A DNA stretch of 64,000 nucleotides from Notospermus geniculatus (GCA_002633025.1 NMRB01000096.1:62001-126000), one strand, 5' to 3'; shown: positions 1 through 15,261, numbered from the stretch's first letter. Notes: a model not told the origin generated them from the sequence alone. Numbers and translations: made by a program.

Positions 1-257
1 CACAACGATAAAATTTCCCAACTTGTTATGATCCAACACATCCATAGGCAGCTGCATCAAATTAAAATGAATGTGACAAGCTGAGGTCCTGAGGTGAAAC
101 GAAAAAACTCAAATTGTTTCACGACGTCATGCATGACTGCTGAAACAACTGGATTTTTTTCGAGTCACGTCATGGCATTCAGAAATGACTTGTGGGACGT
201 CATGATGCTGCCTCGTCAGGTGCTGCACTCTTTTGGAGTGATATCGTCTATTCATAC

Positions 258-569
258 CTTTGCATTCAGAACCATAGAATAAATACTTTTACATCCATTA
301 CAATCCAAACAGTTCATATCATTAGTAACAAGTCCTTGGAGAAAGACGGATGCATCCTTGCCAGCGACTTTAATCACCCCTCTTGATTTTAGTTGTTCAG
401 CATGTAGTTTCAGTGGGTTTTCTGTGCTGTATAACTGACATGGTTGACAGGCCTGACACAGAAGGCCACGGGAAGATGTTCTGGTGAAGGTTTCCTGCAA
501 GTGTGATGGTTTCAGAGTTCTCATCCAGTGAGACCCAAGAATTCTTGATCCTCTTTGTATCGAAAGCAT
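258..569 (-). CDS. IBA57: IBA57 homologue, first coding exon (partial gene)
   Basis: The exon encodes 104 residues from an ATG at 569 to a phase-0 donor (gtatga) just below 258; the rest of the gene lies beyond the left edge of the window. The segment LKSRGVIKVAGKDASVFLQG followed by LVTNDM is the N-terminal signature of the IBA57/YgfZ family, which has the GcvT aminomethyltransferase fold. IBA57 works in mitochondria with ISCA1/ISCA2 in maturing [4Fe-4S] proteins. About 45 residues precede the conserved block and are rich in Arg, Ser and Thr with few acidic residues, as expected of a mitochondrial targeting peptide. Family identity is from recognition of the motif; targeting is inference. 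Confidence 0.82.
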
Positions 570-2267
570 GATGATAGAATCTGAAATGACAGAAATCGAC
601 AGGCTATTTTGATGTAATAAAACAAGACATTACCGGTACCGGTAAGTCAGTATAGAAACCCCAAAATCAGAGGCTAGAATGGGCTAAATTCGGTCATGTA
701 TATAAATGCCACTGGCCTACCAACATCAACTTATTATGGACTGGGGCAATGCAATAGGCCTAGCTATCCACACCTAGGCCTACCGGTACCTAAAAAGAAC
801 AACCCCTAGGCCTCTACTAGGCCTGTGTGAACTCATTGCTACCACTGAAAATATAGGGGGCAAATGTCATCCTAGTTGTAGAGCTAGAACTGGGTACAAT
901 ATCAAAATACGTTGCTACCCAGGGTATCACGGTTGTGTGGAAGAAATAGGGCCTATAGCCCTAGGCCTAGGCCCTATGTCATGATAGGACATGTCGGATG
1001 CAGCATGCCATCGGCCCTACACGTATGATTTTGTATGAACTTTCATCAATTTATTTCAAATTAGATATGTGTATTTGAAACGTGTAAAGAATAAGATCAA
1101 GATGCAGATCTCTCAGTCAAAGTGATGATGATGAATGAGACCGATTGACTGATGGACTTTGATTTAGGCCTACATGTTTATTATGCTCACACTTCCACCA
1201 TACCAGGGTTACTATAGGCCTAATAGTGCTGCAGCAACAGCCAGCCTGCTACAACAACACAGCACCATGGGCATCAGCAGACTGACCATGCATTGCATGC
1301 ATGCCATGATGATGCACCACCAGCACCATGACATGAGCATGCACTCGACTCAGCATAAAAAAGCATGCAGTCGTCAGTCAGCAGCTCCCCCTTCTCACAT
1401 GCTGTCATTCACTGAAATGCTGGTAATATCAAGGAAGAGACAATGCAGAATCCGAAAAATAACAGATCTTGTTACATCCAACAGTAGAAAGACGATTCAG
1501 AAACAAATACTTACAAAAATTACAGAAACTGATGTCACAACAGGTCATCCACCATTTTGTCCACAGAAAATGATCACATGACTGTCATGTGACATCTTTA
1601 TACAGGGCGGCGCAGAAAAAATGTTCCGGGAAAATTAACCTGGTTCCCTGGGGTCTGACAGCCTGGTTCCACTGGCCTCCACAGATAGCGTTGGGGTGGG
1701 AGAGTGCGAGGCCAGGTACGCACTACCTGATTTCCGAGCTTTTCTGACGTCACCAACGATCGACGAGCTCATGCATATCCCGTGATTTCAACACATCGTC
1801 GACCGTTGGTGACGTCAGAAAAGCCCGCGCCGAATTCAGGGCTTTTTGATTACCGCGTACCTGGCCTCATACTCTCCCACCCCAACGCCATCCGTGGAGG
1901 CCAGTGGAACCAGGCTAGGGTCTGACGGGGTGGCGCTGACTGACGATTCTTATGTAGACTGGTCTTTGCCACTCCACTCCCGCTGGTGCTCCTGCATAGC
2001 AGCAGGAGCACCAGCCGGAGTGGAGCAGCAAAGACCACGGTAAGAATCGTCAGTCAGTGCCACCGTCGGATGCCCATGGAACCAGGTTACAGGAAAATGA
2101 CAACCTTGTCCCCAGGGCTTAACTTCTGCAACATAGGCCTACCCAGTTCCAAGATTCCTGAATTTTGTGCAATAGCGCTTGCAGGGTCTCCAACAGAGGA
2201 CATGACTCTTTTTCAATACACACAACGAACAAACACAATATCAACGCAAAATATATATTACACAAAA
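570..2267. other. Intergenic region between IBA57 and PSMC3
   Basis: No convincing exon is visible. The first ~500 bases are rich in aggcct and taccggta words. A 135-codon open frame at 1174-1581 on the plus strand is low-complexity (Met/His/Gln) and looks like chance. The IBA57 promoter should lie just above 570 but shows no TATA box. The right half is occupied by the nested inverted repeats at 1638-2088. Confidence 0.5.
1638..2088. repeat. Nested foldback (MITE-like) element
   Basis: The outer ends read aacctggttcc at 1638 and ggaaccaggtt ending at 2088. Inside are two separate hairpins. The first, 1659-1917, pairs agcctggttccactggcctc with its complement and contains a second internal arm with gacgtcacc/ggtgacgtc. 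The second, 1931-2064, pairs gtggcgctgactgacgatt with aatcgtcagtcagtgccac around a centre near 2000. No protein is encoded. Family is not assigned. Confidence 0.75.
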
Positions 2268-2273
2268 TTTATT
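2268..2273 (-). terminator. Candidate poly(A) signal of PSMC3
   Basis: AATAAA on the minus strand, about 565 bases downstream of the PSMC3 stop codon, in A/T-rich sequence. It would give an ordinary-length 3' UTR. Chosen by position only. Confidence 0.4.
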
Positions 2274-2837
2274 TACACAAGAATTAAGTGGACTCAAGAT
2301 TTTACACGTTCCTGTTACCTTTTCCCATGTGCTTGAAATCAAAAGACACGGAACACTGCACAGAATACAGAAATTGTGGCTTTTACATTCCTTTGTTTTT
2401 GTAGCACATGCTCCAGATGACTCAACTGAACTGGACAGTCTCTATACAAGAATGGGGCAATGAAAAGGCTCTATATCATACACAACTTTCCTACAAGTAA
2501 TGCATACATGTGGTGTACCGAATGTCGTTTTCAATATTGGGCCAAGGACCACTTACATTCAGTGACCACTACTCAACCGTCTCGACAAACTTGAAAGCCC
2601 CACCACCCACAAAGATAAACATGAGGGGGGATGACATGAAGACGGGATGTGAAACGAACTAGTCCATCACAAAGGTTTGTTTTCCACACTCAGCTGCAGC
2701 AGATGATGAAGCCATTCAGTGAACTCCTCAACTCCAAAACCTTTAACTTGCCTAACCAAAGTAGAGATCTGCTGTGATAGCAGCAGAGGTATTCCATTGT
2801 GAAATGAACTGCTATTGATGATGATTAAGTCCACAAT

Positions 2838-6598
<3,761 letters not shown>

Positions 6599-6977
6599 CT
6601 GAAAATAAAACCATCATCATCATCATCTTCATAGGCCTAATCATCAATAAAACGGTCGTACTAAAGACCGACAAGGACCAAGAAGGACCGACAAGTTGTT
6701 TAAGTGACCAACAAGTAGGACAAAAACAAATTTACATTTAATTTTCTTTTTGTTTCAGGATCCAATGCTTGTTTACCACTATATTTATGAATTTCAACTC
6801 AAAACACCCACAAGTAGCCGAGATGAAATGGCCAGGGCCATTGTGCTCACCTCTGTGACAGAGTATGAAGTGTGAGTAGCCTGGCGATACACTGAATGGT
6901 GAAGGATTAGTGCAGAAACATCGTAACATTTACTACCGATGAGATATGGCCAAAGTCAATTTTTCAAGATGGCCGCC

Positions 6978-7788
6978 NNNNNNNNNNNNNNNNNNNNNNN
7001 NNNNNNNNNNNNNNNNNNNNNNNNNNNNNNNNNNNNNNNNNNNNNNNNNNNNNNNNNNNNNNNNNNNNNNNNNNNNNNNNNNNNNNNNNNNNNNNNNNNN
7101 NNNNNNNNNNNNNNNNNNNNNNNNNNNNNNNNNNNNNNNNNNNNNNNNNNNNNNNNNNNNNNNNNNNNNNNNNNNNNNNNNNNNNNNNNNNNNNNNNNNN
7201 NNNNNNNNNNNNNNNNNNNNNNNNNNNNNNNNNNNNNNNNNNNNNNNNNNNNNNNNNNNNNNNNNNNNNNNNNNNNNNNNNNNNNNNNNNNNNNNNNNNN
7301 NNNNNNNNNNNNNNNNNNNNNNNNNNNNNNNNNNNNNNNNNNNNNNNNNNNNNNNNNNNNNNNNNNNNNNNNNNNNNNNNNNNNNNNNNNNNNNNNNNNN
7401 NNNNNNNNNNNNNNNNNNNNNNNNNNNNNNNNNNNNNNNNNNNNNNNNNNNNNNNNNNNNNNNNNNNNNNNNNNNNNNNNNNNNNNNNNNNNNNNNNNNN
7501 NNNNNNNNNNNNNNNNNNNNNNNNNNNNNNNNNNNNNNNNNNNNNNNNNNNNNNNNNNNNNNNNNNNNNNNNNNNNNNNNNNNNNNNNNNNNNNNNNNNN
7601 NNNNNNNNNNNNNNNNNNNNNNNNNNNNNNNNNNNNNNNNNNNNNNNNNNNNNNNNNNNNNNNNNNNNNNNNNNNNNNNNNNNNNNNNNNNNNNNNNNNN
7701 NNNNNNNNNNNNNNNNNNNNNNNNNNNNNNNNNNNNNNNNNNNNNNNNNNNNNNNNNNNNNNNNNNNNNNNNNNNNNNNNNNNNNNNN
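6978..7788. other. Assembly gap (811 Ns)
   Basis: Unsequenced. Open frames crossing it have no meaning. It may hold the missing first exon of PSMC3. Confidence 0.99.
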
Positions 7789-7880
7789 CTTTTTACGCCA
7801 AATTCGGCGTGATGCGGCTCGTGCGGACACAGGTTGGTGCGTCCATAACGCCGCCTAGCGCCGACCTGTGAAACACAATT

Positions 7881-8340
7881 AGCGTGTTCGTTTACTTGCC
7901 TAGGCCTCCCCCGGGTGAGACCCATCAGCGTTCTTTTTCGTGTGACGTCATGATCTGGGGTCTGTCGGGCCTGCCCGAAGTAATCACCTCGCCGAGGTGA
8001 TTAGTTGGGGAAGTATCCCAGAATGCCTTTCAACACAATGGCGTCGGACGTGCCGAATCCACCATTTTTACCCAAACTGGATATAAATAATGGTTAGCAT
8101 GCAACTATAGATGCAGATAGGGAGGATAAAATTGCTGCATGGGCGACTTACATCTTCTGGTCGTCCATGTCGTCTGCTGGTGTGTCAGTGCCACTGCTTG
8201 CCGTCAGTTCGTCTGATCACGTGGTGCAAACTTACACGGGTGAGACCCAACAGCGTTCGTGAATGTGGCTTTATTGAGCATGCGCGACGGTCGCTCAGAA
8301 ATTTACTCCGGGGAGGCCCAGGCAAGTAAACGAACACGCT
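7881..8340. repeat. Foldback element with ~33 bp terminal inverted repeats
   Basis: agcgtgttcgtttacttgcc starts at 7881 and its complement ggcaagtaaacgaacacgct ends at 8340. The arms continue inward through aggcctccccgg with one mismatch and one indel. Inside are two copies of gggtgagaccca(t/a)cagcgttc (near 7912 and 8238). The interior also holds an ATG with a good start context at 8039 (about 19 codons). Whether this is one mobile element or an insertion around a real first exon is unclear. Confidence 0.55.
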
Positions 8341-9464
8341 AAATGTGTTTTTCGTGGTTTAGCCGGTGTCACGTGATATTTTCTCCTTCAAATTAAAAGA
8401 CAACGATTGTGAATCAATGATACAAATTCACCGTGCATTAATATCAAAATATTTTTTGAATCCTATATTGCTTAAAAACTTTGTGAAAAAAGTATATTTT
8501 GATTTTTAGCCAATTATAATGAGGCTGTGGTATTTCAGGCACGGACAAAATCAACCATGGTGAGGATTTATTTTCCCTAAAATTTAACTTTTTCGGGGCA
8601 TCAAAGACAAAAGTTTGGTGTTTTCTACACTGTATTGTGTTGAGCAGATATTTTACACCCAAGTAAAATAGGTTTTATACGCAGCATGTATCGAATATTG
8701 GCTAAAAAGTACCGATTCGTTGCGCCGGTTGTGCATGCCTGTCTGTCTTCGTTTGTCAGTTTGTGTGTTTCCATGCACATCGACATGCACTTCGATCACT
8801 TCGATCGTGACAGCATGGACAGTGCACAGTGCATTGCTCAGTGTAGCAGCAGTACATGAGTAGGGTGGCAGCAGCAGTGGCATGCTGGATGATGCAGGTC
8901 AATATTGTCATTTAGCCAGAGTGATCTTATTTAATAACCTAAACCTTGACAGCCGGGGATCGGTGGGGTTGGGTGTCGGGGACATCCTCGCCAGACAATG
9001 TGTAAGTGAGGTCCAGGCGATTGCCAGTTATGTCCACACAGGTTTCGCAAAGAGATGCCCGTGATGGGGCATGCGCTGGACCCCCNCCATCTTGTTGTTT
9101 AAATCTATTGTATCTTATTTGTCTTAATTAACCTTTGTTTTAATTAATGGTATCTAATTGTTTTAATTACTCAATACACGTAATGCACTTCTTCTTTAGC
9201 TATCGTGGGTGGGGTACATTCCGGAGACAGATCCTCACCCACCTCATACTACTCTGTTCTTATCTTTGGCTATCAAACATGCACCTGTTTATTGTATTTC
9301 CGCTGACTGATGCACACTTATGTAATGCAAGGCGCAATAAACATATTTGAATTGAATTGAATTGAATTGTAGTACAAGTAGTATGGTTCAATCCAACATT
9401 TTCAACAGATTGATTCATTTATGTTGTAAAGGTTTATAACTTTAGTCTCTATTTTTTTCCTCAG
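8341..9464. other. Non-coding stretch upstream of the elongin B exon
   Basis: No exon was recognised. It includes a cluster of CG-containing words around 8740-9070, a single N at 9086, and a retroposon tail ending in repeated aattg at 9369. The first elongin B exon, which in animals often carries little more than the initiator ATG, could be here or near 8090 but cannot be fixed. Confidence 0.4.
9287..9370 (+). repeat. Retroposon 3' tail with (aattg)n microsatellite
   Basis: tttattgtatttccgctgac begins a segment ending in gcgcaataaacatatttg followed by at least four copies of aattg. It matches the tail at 5745-5862 and supports one family of 5'-truncated retroposons using variable short-repeat tails. 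Confidence 0.5.
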
Positions 9465-9608
9465 GATGTGTTTTTGATGATCAGACGCAAAAAGGTGACA
9501 ATCTTTGCCGATGCCAAGGAATCCTCCACAGTGCTCGAACTAAAGAAAGTTGTTGAGGGAATAACAAAAGTTCCACCCAATGATGTCAGGCTTTTCAAAG
9601 ATGACCAG
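9465..9608 (+). CDS. ELOB: Elongin B, single internal exon (ubiquitin-like N-terminus)
   Basis: The exon has an acceptor (ttttttcctcag) and a donor (gtaaat) and encodes 48 residues in phase 0, beginning [20 protein letters not shown] and ending LFKDDQ. This is the first half of the elongin B ubiquitin-like domain directly after the initiator Met. Elongin B pairs with elongin C in the Elongin (SIII) transcription factor and in VHL- and SOCS-box cullin-RING ligases. The next expected exon (LLDDGKTL-type sequence) and the acidic C-terminal tail are not seen in the following ~8 kb of plus strand. The gene is therefore broken, has a very long intron, or is hit by misassembly. The exon itself looks under normal coding constraint. 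Confidence 0.85.
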
Positions 9609-11305
9609 GTAAATATATTTGCTTTAAAACCATTTACCAACTTTTCTAATCTCATGAAGATTGCAATGTGATAATATGATATTGTCAGTTCATGTCTCTG
9701 TCAGCTGTCAGTGTTTGAATGGGTCATTAAGATTGGCCTCATCAGTCAAACAAAACTATTGTAAACCACCTCAACTTTCAGAACCAGAAGTTGACCAATG
9801 TTACATATTGGGAGGGATGGACAATCTTGCTCAATAGTAATGGGAGGGGGAGTTCTTGGATCAGACCGTGGAAGCTGTTTTCTGATCTTCCCATTTATTG
9901 GTCACCAAAATGTTACCAACAAGCAAAGAAATTACCGTATTTTTGCGACTATAGGGCGCACCTGACTATAAGGCGCACCCCCTAATTTCACCCTAAACCC
10001 TTGACGAAATCCATACATAAGACGNGCCTGGATCTACACTTGTGCCATAGGCAGACGTGTACAGTGCTCGTCAGAACTGAATGACCAACCCAACTTCTTC
10101 GCGTTCCTTGTGGACCTACATAATTTTGCGTATTCGTGTTCAGTCGCGCTGGCTGATCAACAAAATCCATGCACAGTGAATGATTTTGCTTGCGAGGAAC
10201 ATCAAGAGTGAGTGGGCATTCAATTTCGACCAAGGGTGTACTACGTAGATACATATCGCCAAGCTTCCCAGCTGCGTTCTAAACAAGATTTGATTGATAC
10301 ATGTAGAAATGAAATCATGTGGCCAGGCCTTGCAAGGAGATTCACAGCTGCAGTATCCATGATGAATATGTCACAAGGGGTGATTTTAGGACTACATCAC
10401 TTTCATAGACCAAATTTTGTCACGTGTCTTCAGCCTGCACTCTACAGTTTAGAACGAACCAAGGATCGCCACTTCATCAAGTGACAGCACGTTACATAAT
10501 CATCGAAAGTGATGGAACAAAGTGAAATATTTTTGGAGGCAAACTTTTAGTTAAACTACTGGTGTTGACGACTCATCAGTGGAGGCGTGTTTAAGGGGCA
10601 TACCTCCCACGAGGATCCGGTTTTATATCCTAAGGGTCAGCCCTTGGATCTTGATGGAAATTTTGGATTTCTATCGAGTGTACAACCACAAGGCAAACAA
10701 AACGTCCGTTTCCTTCTAATTTTAGAAGAGGCGAAGCAAATATTCTGTTGACGTGGACTTTCGTGAAATTGCGGAACTGTACTGTATTTTGTCCAGGCAA
10801 GACCCCTGGCGTTGGAATGGTTGTTTTGAAAGCGCACGTTTCAGTGTCCATTCCGCAACTGCCCGATGAGCCTGCGACGAAGTTAAGCCAGGATCCCGAG
10901 AATACACGACCAAAATGCTGTCGATTGGGCGCCATTAAGTCAATTCGCAGTAAAAAAAAAGAATCTGCCGTTTAAAATCCATTCTTCAACGATGAAAGTG
11001 CGGTCTATATACCGCCGCTAATAACGAACACGTATCTCACCTTCTTGTACGTAAACACCGCTAAAAACGAGAATTTGATACAGCCGACCTCCCGTGCTGG
11101 GCTTTCGAAGGGAATTACTACGAAATATCGCATATCCAACGTAAATACCTTTGAAAACCCAAAATACGGTCCGAAAGGAACTTCACCTTTAAGCTTTCAG
11201 TTATCTAAAAATTGAGACAAGGGCCCGTATTTTAGAATGCTCCTCAACGTAAAGGAGCATTCTAAAATACGGGCCCAAGTGTCGATCATCAAGAAAAAAA
11301 AGAAA
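9609..11305. other. Downstream of the elongin B exon: repeats, no confirmed gene
   Basis: Around 9935-10030 there are tandem motifs gactatagggcgcacc and gactataaggcgcacc, resembling a terminal motif of DNA transposons seen in many animal genomes (family not assigned). A single N lies inside. An open frame of 101 codons on the minus strand (10630-10935, starting MAPNRQHFGR) has an ATG start but no recognised domain. A 56 bp palindrome lies at 11221-11276. Confidence 0.4.
11221..11276. repeat. 56 bp palindromic foldback element
   Basis: gggcccgtattttagaatgc followed by tcct and its complement form an almost perfect hairpin with a loop of about 8 bases (caacgtaa). The GGGCCC terminus and the internal gtatt(c/t)taga word link it to the element at 45105-45224. 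Confidence 0.8.
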
Positions 11306-11378
11306 TGGAGAACCCGGGTATCGATCCCGGTACCTCTCGCATGCTAAGCGAGCGCTCTACCATTTGAGCTAGTCCCCC
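11306..11378 (-). tRNA. tRNA-Ala (anticodon AGC), copy 1
   Basis: Read on the minus strand, 73 bases: acceptor stem GGGGGAC pairs with GTTCTCC (two G-U pairs), D arm AGCTCAAATGGTAGAGC, anticodon arm CTCGCTTAGCATGCGAG with AGC in the loop, T arm CCGGGATCGATACCCGG, discriminator A. The A box (TAGCTCAAATGG) and a B box for RNA polymerase III are present. No intron and no encoded CCA. The D, anticodon and T arms are those of animal tRNA-Ala-AGC. Confidence 0.93.
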
Positions 11379-14361
11379 ACCGACAATAAGCACGGGTGTT
11401 CCTGACAATGCTTGTCGTCTCTGGACAGCGGATTCGATTCTTGGTCATTATGGTTTCCGATCTCAAGATCGGAAACCATATTGTGTTTGGTCATGGTGTC
11501 TGTCTGTCTGTGTGTGTGTGTGTCTGTGTGTGTGTACAGAATTTCAGGGGAAAACTAAATAGAAGCCTGCATTAACCATCCCCTATTGGTTTAATCAAGG
11601 ATCCCTGTTCCAGTTACGCAATACTTCTTAAGGTCAGAGGTCAAGGTCATAGATAACTAGCTCCAGAGTAGTTAACTTCTCATCGGAAACCATTGACATC
11701 GCTCCGATGTCCTTCTCTTGTTTATACAAGTGTTGTCAATCATCCCTAAAACCTACCGATTGTTGATACTGAGTTCCAACCTTGAAGTGCTATTAATACG
11801 AATTGGACGAAGTGAATTCCTGACTGTGTCCTACAAAAACCCTAGGCCCTATCTTGTTTTGGCCATGTCCAGCAACAGTCAAAATCTCCTATTGCCGCAG
11901 AGTCGGCATTTGCGGTGGATGCGTTCAAACAAAATGTTCCAAAGTGAAGTTGTTACCTATATCATTCCCATGATGGATGAACTGTTCATTTAACAACAGA
12001 TTTTAAGTGCACAGCAGGCGAAAGGTAGCTGAAGGGTGAGCTATAGCTATGCCTACATCTGTTCTTAGAGAGAATGGATGTTAAATTTCGGGGTGATTGA
12101 CGTTAAGGCATCATGCTTCAAGTTCCAAAGACAGGCCAGAATCGTCCATCTTCCATTACAAGTCTTAATCCTTGCTTTCAAAGGAATTGCTGCGATGGAG
12201 TATCTGATAATGGTGTTGAAGATGATTCAGAAACTAAAGAGATTGCACACAGCAGGTTCCAAACAATTTAGATTTTGATGTCGACAGTAGCAGACGAAGA
12301 TAAAGAACATGAAGATGAAGGCACCAACCAGGGCCTAGGCCAGTTAGGTCCACCAAGACTCGGATCATTTCACTTGGCTTTGCCTTCCTAGCTAGGCCCT
12401 ACGACGGGAGGAAATGTGTCAAGTGACGAACCTTAGATGAGAGCGGGAGCACGTTCGATCGGATCAATAGCCTTTTTTGTACTACTCAGTACAGTGTTGT
12501 GTGGAGCGAGGCTGTTGTATCAGTTGACTATGCCCCCACCCCATCCACTTTCCACAATTGAACAGCTTTGCTGAAAAAATGTATACAATGTTGTACAGCA
12601 GGAAGGCATTTCGGTTCGATGAAGAATCTAAATTGGCATAAATTATAAATCATTTCACCCGCTTTGAGAGTAATGATTGTTTTAGACATCAATAGTTAAT
12701 GACGGGACTGTTAATGAACTCCAATCTCTAATGAAGTACATGTCGGCTTATCACGGTGCATTGGTGCACTGAATTTCAACAGGTTTTCAACAAATTTTAA
12801 CAGAATGTACAAGCTTTCGAAGTTTACCAGGATCAAGCAATAAACTAGAAATTGACTTGTGAGTCAATTTGAAGACCGCCTTTGAAAATTCACTGAATTT
12901 TGTAAAGACTGAACATGCGTCATTAGTGCAGGCCTACTATGATGTAGATGTAGACATGGCTTTACAGTGCGATTGCGTGTTTCGCGGCAGCCAAGAGCAG
13001 GGGGTTATTGTTTTCAAAGTTAGGCCTACTAAATTTCACAATTGGTAAACTTGTCGGGTTATGACCATTTAAATGTTATTGATTTCAGACAAATGTGCGT
13101 GTCATTTTTCGCGAAATACGGGTAGGCCCGCCACATCATGGCACCGGACCAAATTCATTTCGATCTCTGATTGGCCAGAGGACCTGAAACGTGGTGTGCG
13201 TGGCGTCACAGTTTGATCCGAGATGAGATGACGTCAGCGAAAACCCCGCTGCGGCGAGTGACGCTGCAGCGTCATGCTCGACGTCGTGGTGACGCTGCGT
13301 TCTTAGGCCCGACGTCATGGGTTGTTGNAGATGAGATGACGTCAGCGAAATCCCCGCTGCGGCGAGTGACGCTGCAGCGTCACGGCTCGACGTCGTGGTG
13401 ACGCTGCGTTCTTAGGCCCGACGTCATGGGTTGATTGACGTCATGGGCAAAGGTAAATGCGTTGGGACAACAGACTCCATCTAATTAAACAGTTCATTGT
13501 TGGCGGATGACCCCCAAAATCAATAGGTTTCCGTGTAACATGCATATCCACAACTCCTGAAAGTTTCATCGCGATAAGTGGCGTATTTTTTGAGTTATCG
13601 TGATGAAACCACAGATTGGACGGAGAGAGAGAGAGATCCAGAGAGAGAGAGATCGAGAGAAATCCAGTGAAACCAATGAAGACCGCCACCTTGTGAGGTG
13701 GTGGCGGTCTTAATAAGACGCAACAAGCTTTCCTGCTGATACTATTTGACAAAGGCCCCAGGAATGACAATTTCATGATGGTAACCAACTAAAAAGGCAA
13801 GTGTGACAGATGACGTTTTGTTAACATTGTGACGTCATAACAGGCATTCAATGTTATAAAAACCCAAATAAAGAGCGTTTTTCACACGTAAAACGTAAAT
13901 CAGTATGATTTCCCAGACTTTTCTCAGATGTATAAAAGAAGAATAACTGAACCGTAAAGTGATAAAACAACATTGCGTGTTTGGGGTGATACATCATTAA
14001 AATTGGAATAGATGTAAACCGAAATTGACTAAACTAGTAGATGTAGGAATTCAATGGGATAGAAGAATATCACGTAGGTGTTGTGTGTAGCGTGTACTTA
14101 CATTGTAAGAATTTATAGCACTCCGAAAAGATGATAAAAAATTGACCGTGTGGGCTGCGGGCGTAACGTATCGCACGAACCGCCTGGTGAAATCATCCAA
14201 GTGGTTCTCAGCGCTCGCTACGTCAGCGTACTTACACTAAAGGTTGTGTGCGATGACGAAGGAAGCGAGCACTAAAAAATTCTGATATTCTCAGTGAGAA
14301 TGGGTGAAACAGATCAAGGTTCCAAGGAAAATCCAATCCGTGTTGTTCAAGAAAAAAGAAA
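11379..14361. other. Spacer between tRNA copies 1 and 2
   Basis: No gene was recognised. Contents: a short hairpin ggtttccgatctcaagatcg at 11451-11480, a (tg)n tract at 11500-11535, and sequence near 11718-11960 resembling the spacer after tRNA copy 2 (14530-14690). The duplicated CRE-rich block lies at 13219-13430. Two short ag-rich tracts lie near 13625-13655, and a hairpin aagaccgccacc/ggtggcggtctt lies at 13678-13712. Confidence 0.5.
13219..13430. repeat. Direct duplication flanking a single N
   Basis: A block of about 100 bp beginning gatgagatgacgtcagcgaa occurs at 13220 and again at 13329, with an isolated N at 13328. Each copy contains tgacgtcag (CRE-like), gacgctgcagcgtca and cgacgtcgtgg. 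Identity is very high, with a few differences. It could be a true tandem duplication but has the form of an assembly join. Confidence 0.7.
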
Positions 14362-14434
14362 TGGAGAACCCGGGTATCGATCCCGGTACCTCTCGCATGC
14401 TAAGCGAGCGCTCTACCATTTGAGCTAGTCCCCC
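14362..14434 (-). tRNA. tRNA-Ala (anticodon AGC), copy 2
   Basis: Identical over all 73 bases to the copy at 11306-11378, including the acceptor stem, AGC anticodon and internal promoter boxes. The flanks are also related: gaaatggagaac-type sequence on the 3' side and cccccaccgacaata on the 5' side recur, so the gene was amplified as part of a larger unit. Confidence 0.93.
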
Positions 14435-15190
14435 ACCGACAATAGGCGCGAGTGTTAATAACAATGTACCCTGACAAGAGCTTGTCATCTCTGGGCGGCG
14501 GATTCAATTCTTGGTCATTGTCAATCGGGTTGTCAATCCATAAAACCTTCTAACGATTGCTGTTACTGAGTTCCAACTTTGGAAGTGCTCAAATACGAAT
14601 TGGGCGACGTGAATTCCTCACTATTTCCCAAACCCTACCTTGTTTTGGCCAGGTCCAGCAACAGTCAAATCTCCAAGGACTAAAAAGTGCCGATGAAGTC
14701 AGAGTCCAAAATATCTGTGTACATCATCCACTAATATCTCTAGCTCCACAACCGTCGTCTGCCTTCATCGAATGGTCCTGACCCGACTGAGGTTATTGAT
14801 TGTAACTCCCCCTCACTCACATTATGTGAGCAGAACAACCCAGCCTATTCACAGCGCTCCCTCAAGCGGAGAGGCGTACAATATGGTTGGTGGGACAGAA
14901 AATTCCATCCCTCGAGGCGACGGTACAGTCAGTGCATCAGTCCTCCTCCAAGATCAGTCCAACAGGTGAGGTAGGCAAAATAAAGCAAAAAACCGACACA
15001 CTGTGAAACAATATAAAATAAATTCTGATTCCATGTCGTCTCCGATAGTCCAACAGGTGACGACAGACAATAGTCCACTCCCGAGTAGTATCTTGACTAC
15101 CAAGGGTTGTGACATCGGAAGCAGATAAATAGATAAACAGATCAAGGTTCCAAGGAAAATCCACTCAGTGTCGATCAAGAAAAAAAGAAA

Positions 15191-15261
15191 TGGAGAACCC
15201 GGGTATCGATCCCGGTACCTCTCGCATGCTAAGCGAGCGCTCTACCATTTGAGCTAGTCCC
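15191..15261 (-). pseudogene. tRNA-Ala (AGC) copy 3 with broken acceptor stem
   Basis: All internal arms match copies 1 and 2, but the 5' end reads CTGGGAC where the others read GGGGGAC, so acceptor positions 1 and 2 no longer pair with the 3' strand. The related 5' flanking sequence is lost at the same point. It is probably a truncated copy. It may still be transcribed because the A and B boxes are intact, but it is unlikely to give a functional tRNA. Confidence 0.75.

Noticed and set aside
1174-1581. 135-codon open frame, plus strand
   Set aside because: Composition is dominated by His, Met, Gln and Ser from repeated cat/cag words, with no splice context and no recognised domain.
6933-7925. 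Long open frames of 288-330 codons on both strands
   Set aside because: They are almost entirely Ns from the assembly gap; there is no coding evidence.
10630-10935. 101-codon open frame, minus strand (MAPNRQHFGR)
   Set aside because: It has an ATG start but no domain, no splice sites and overlapping open frames on both strands; kept only as a note in the spacer entry.
13625-13660. gaga-rich tract as a regulatory GAGA element
   Set aside because: Simple (ag)n microsatellite in a gene-free spacer; no support for function.
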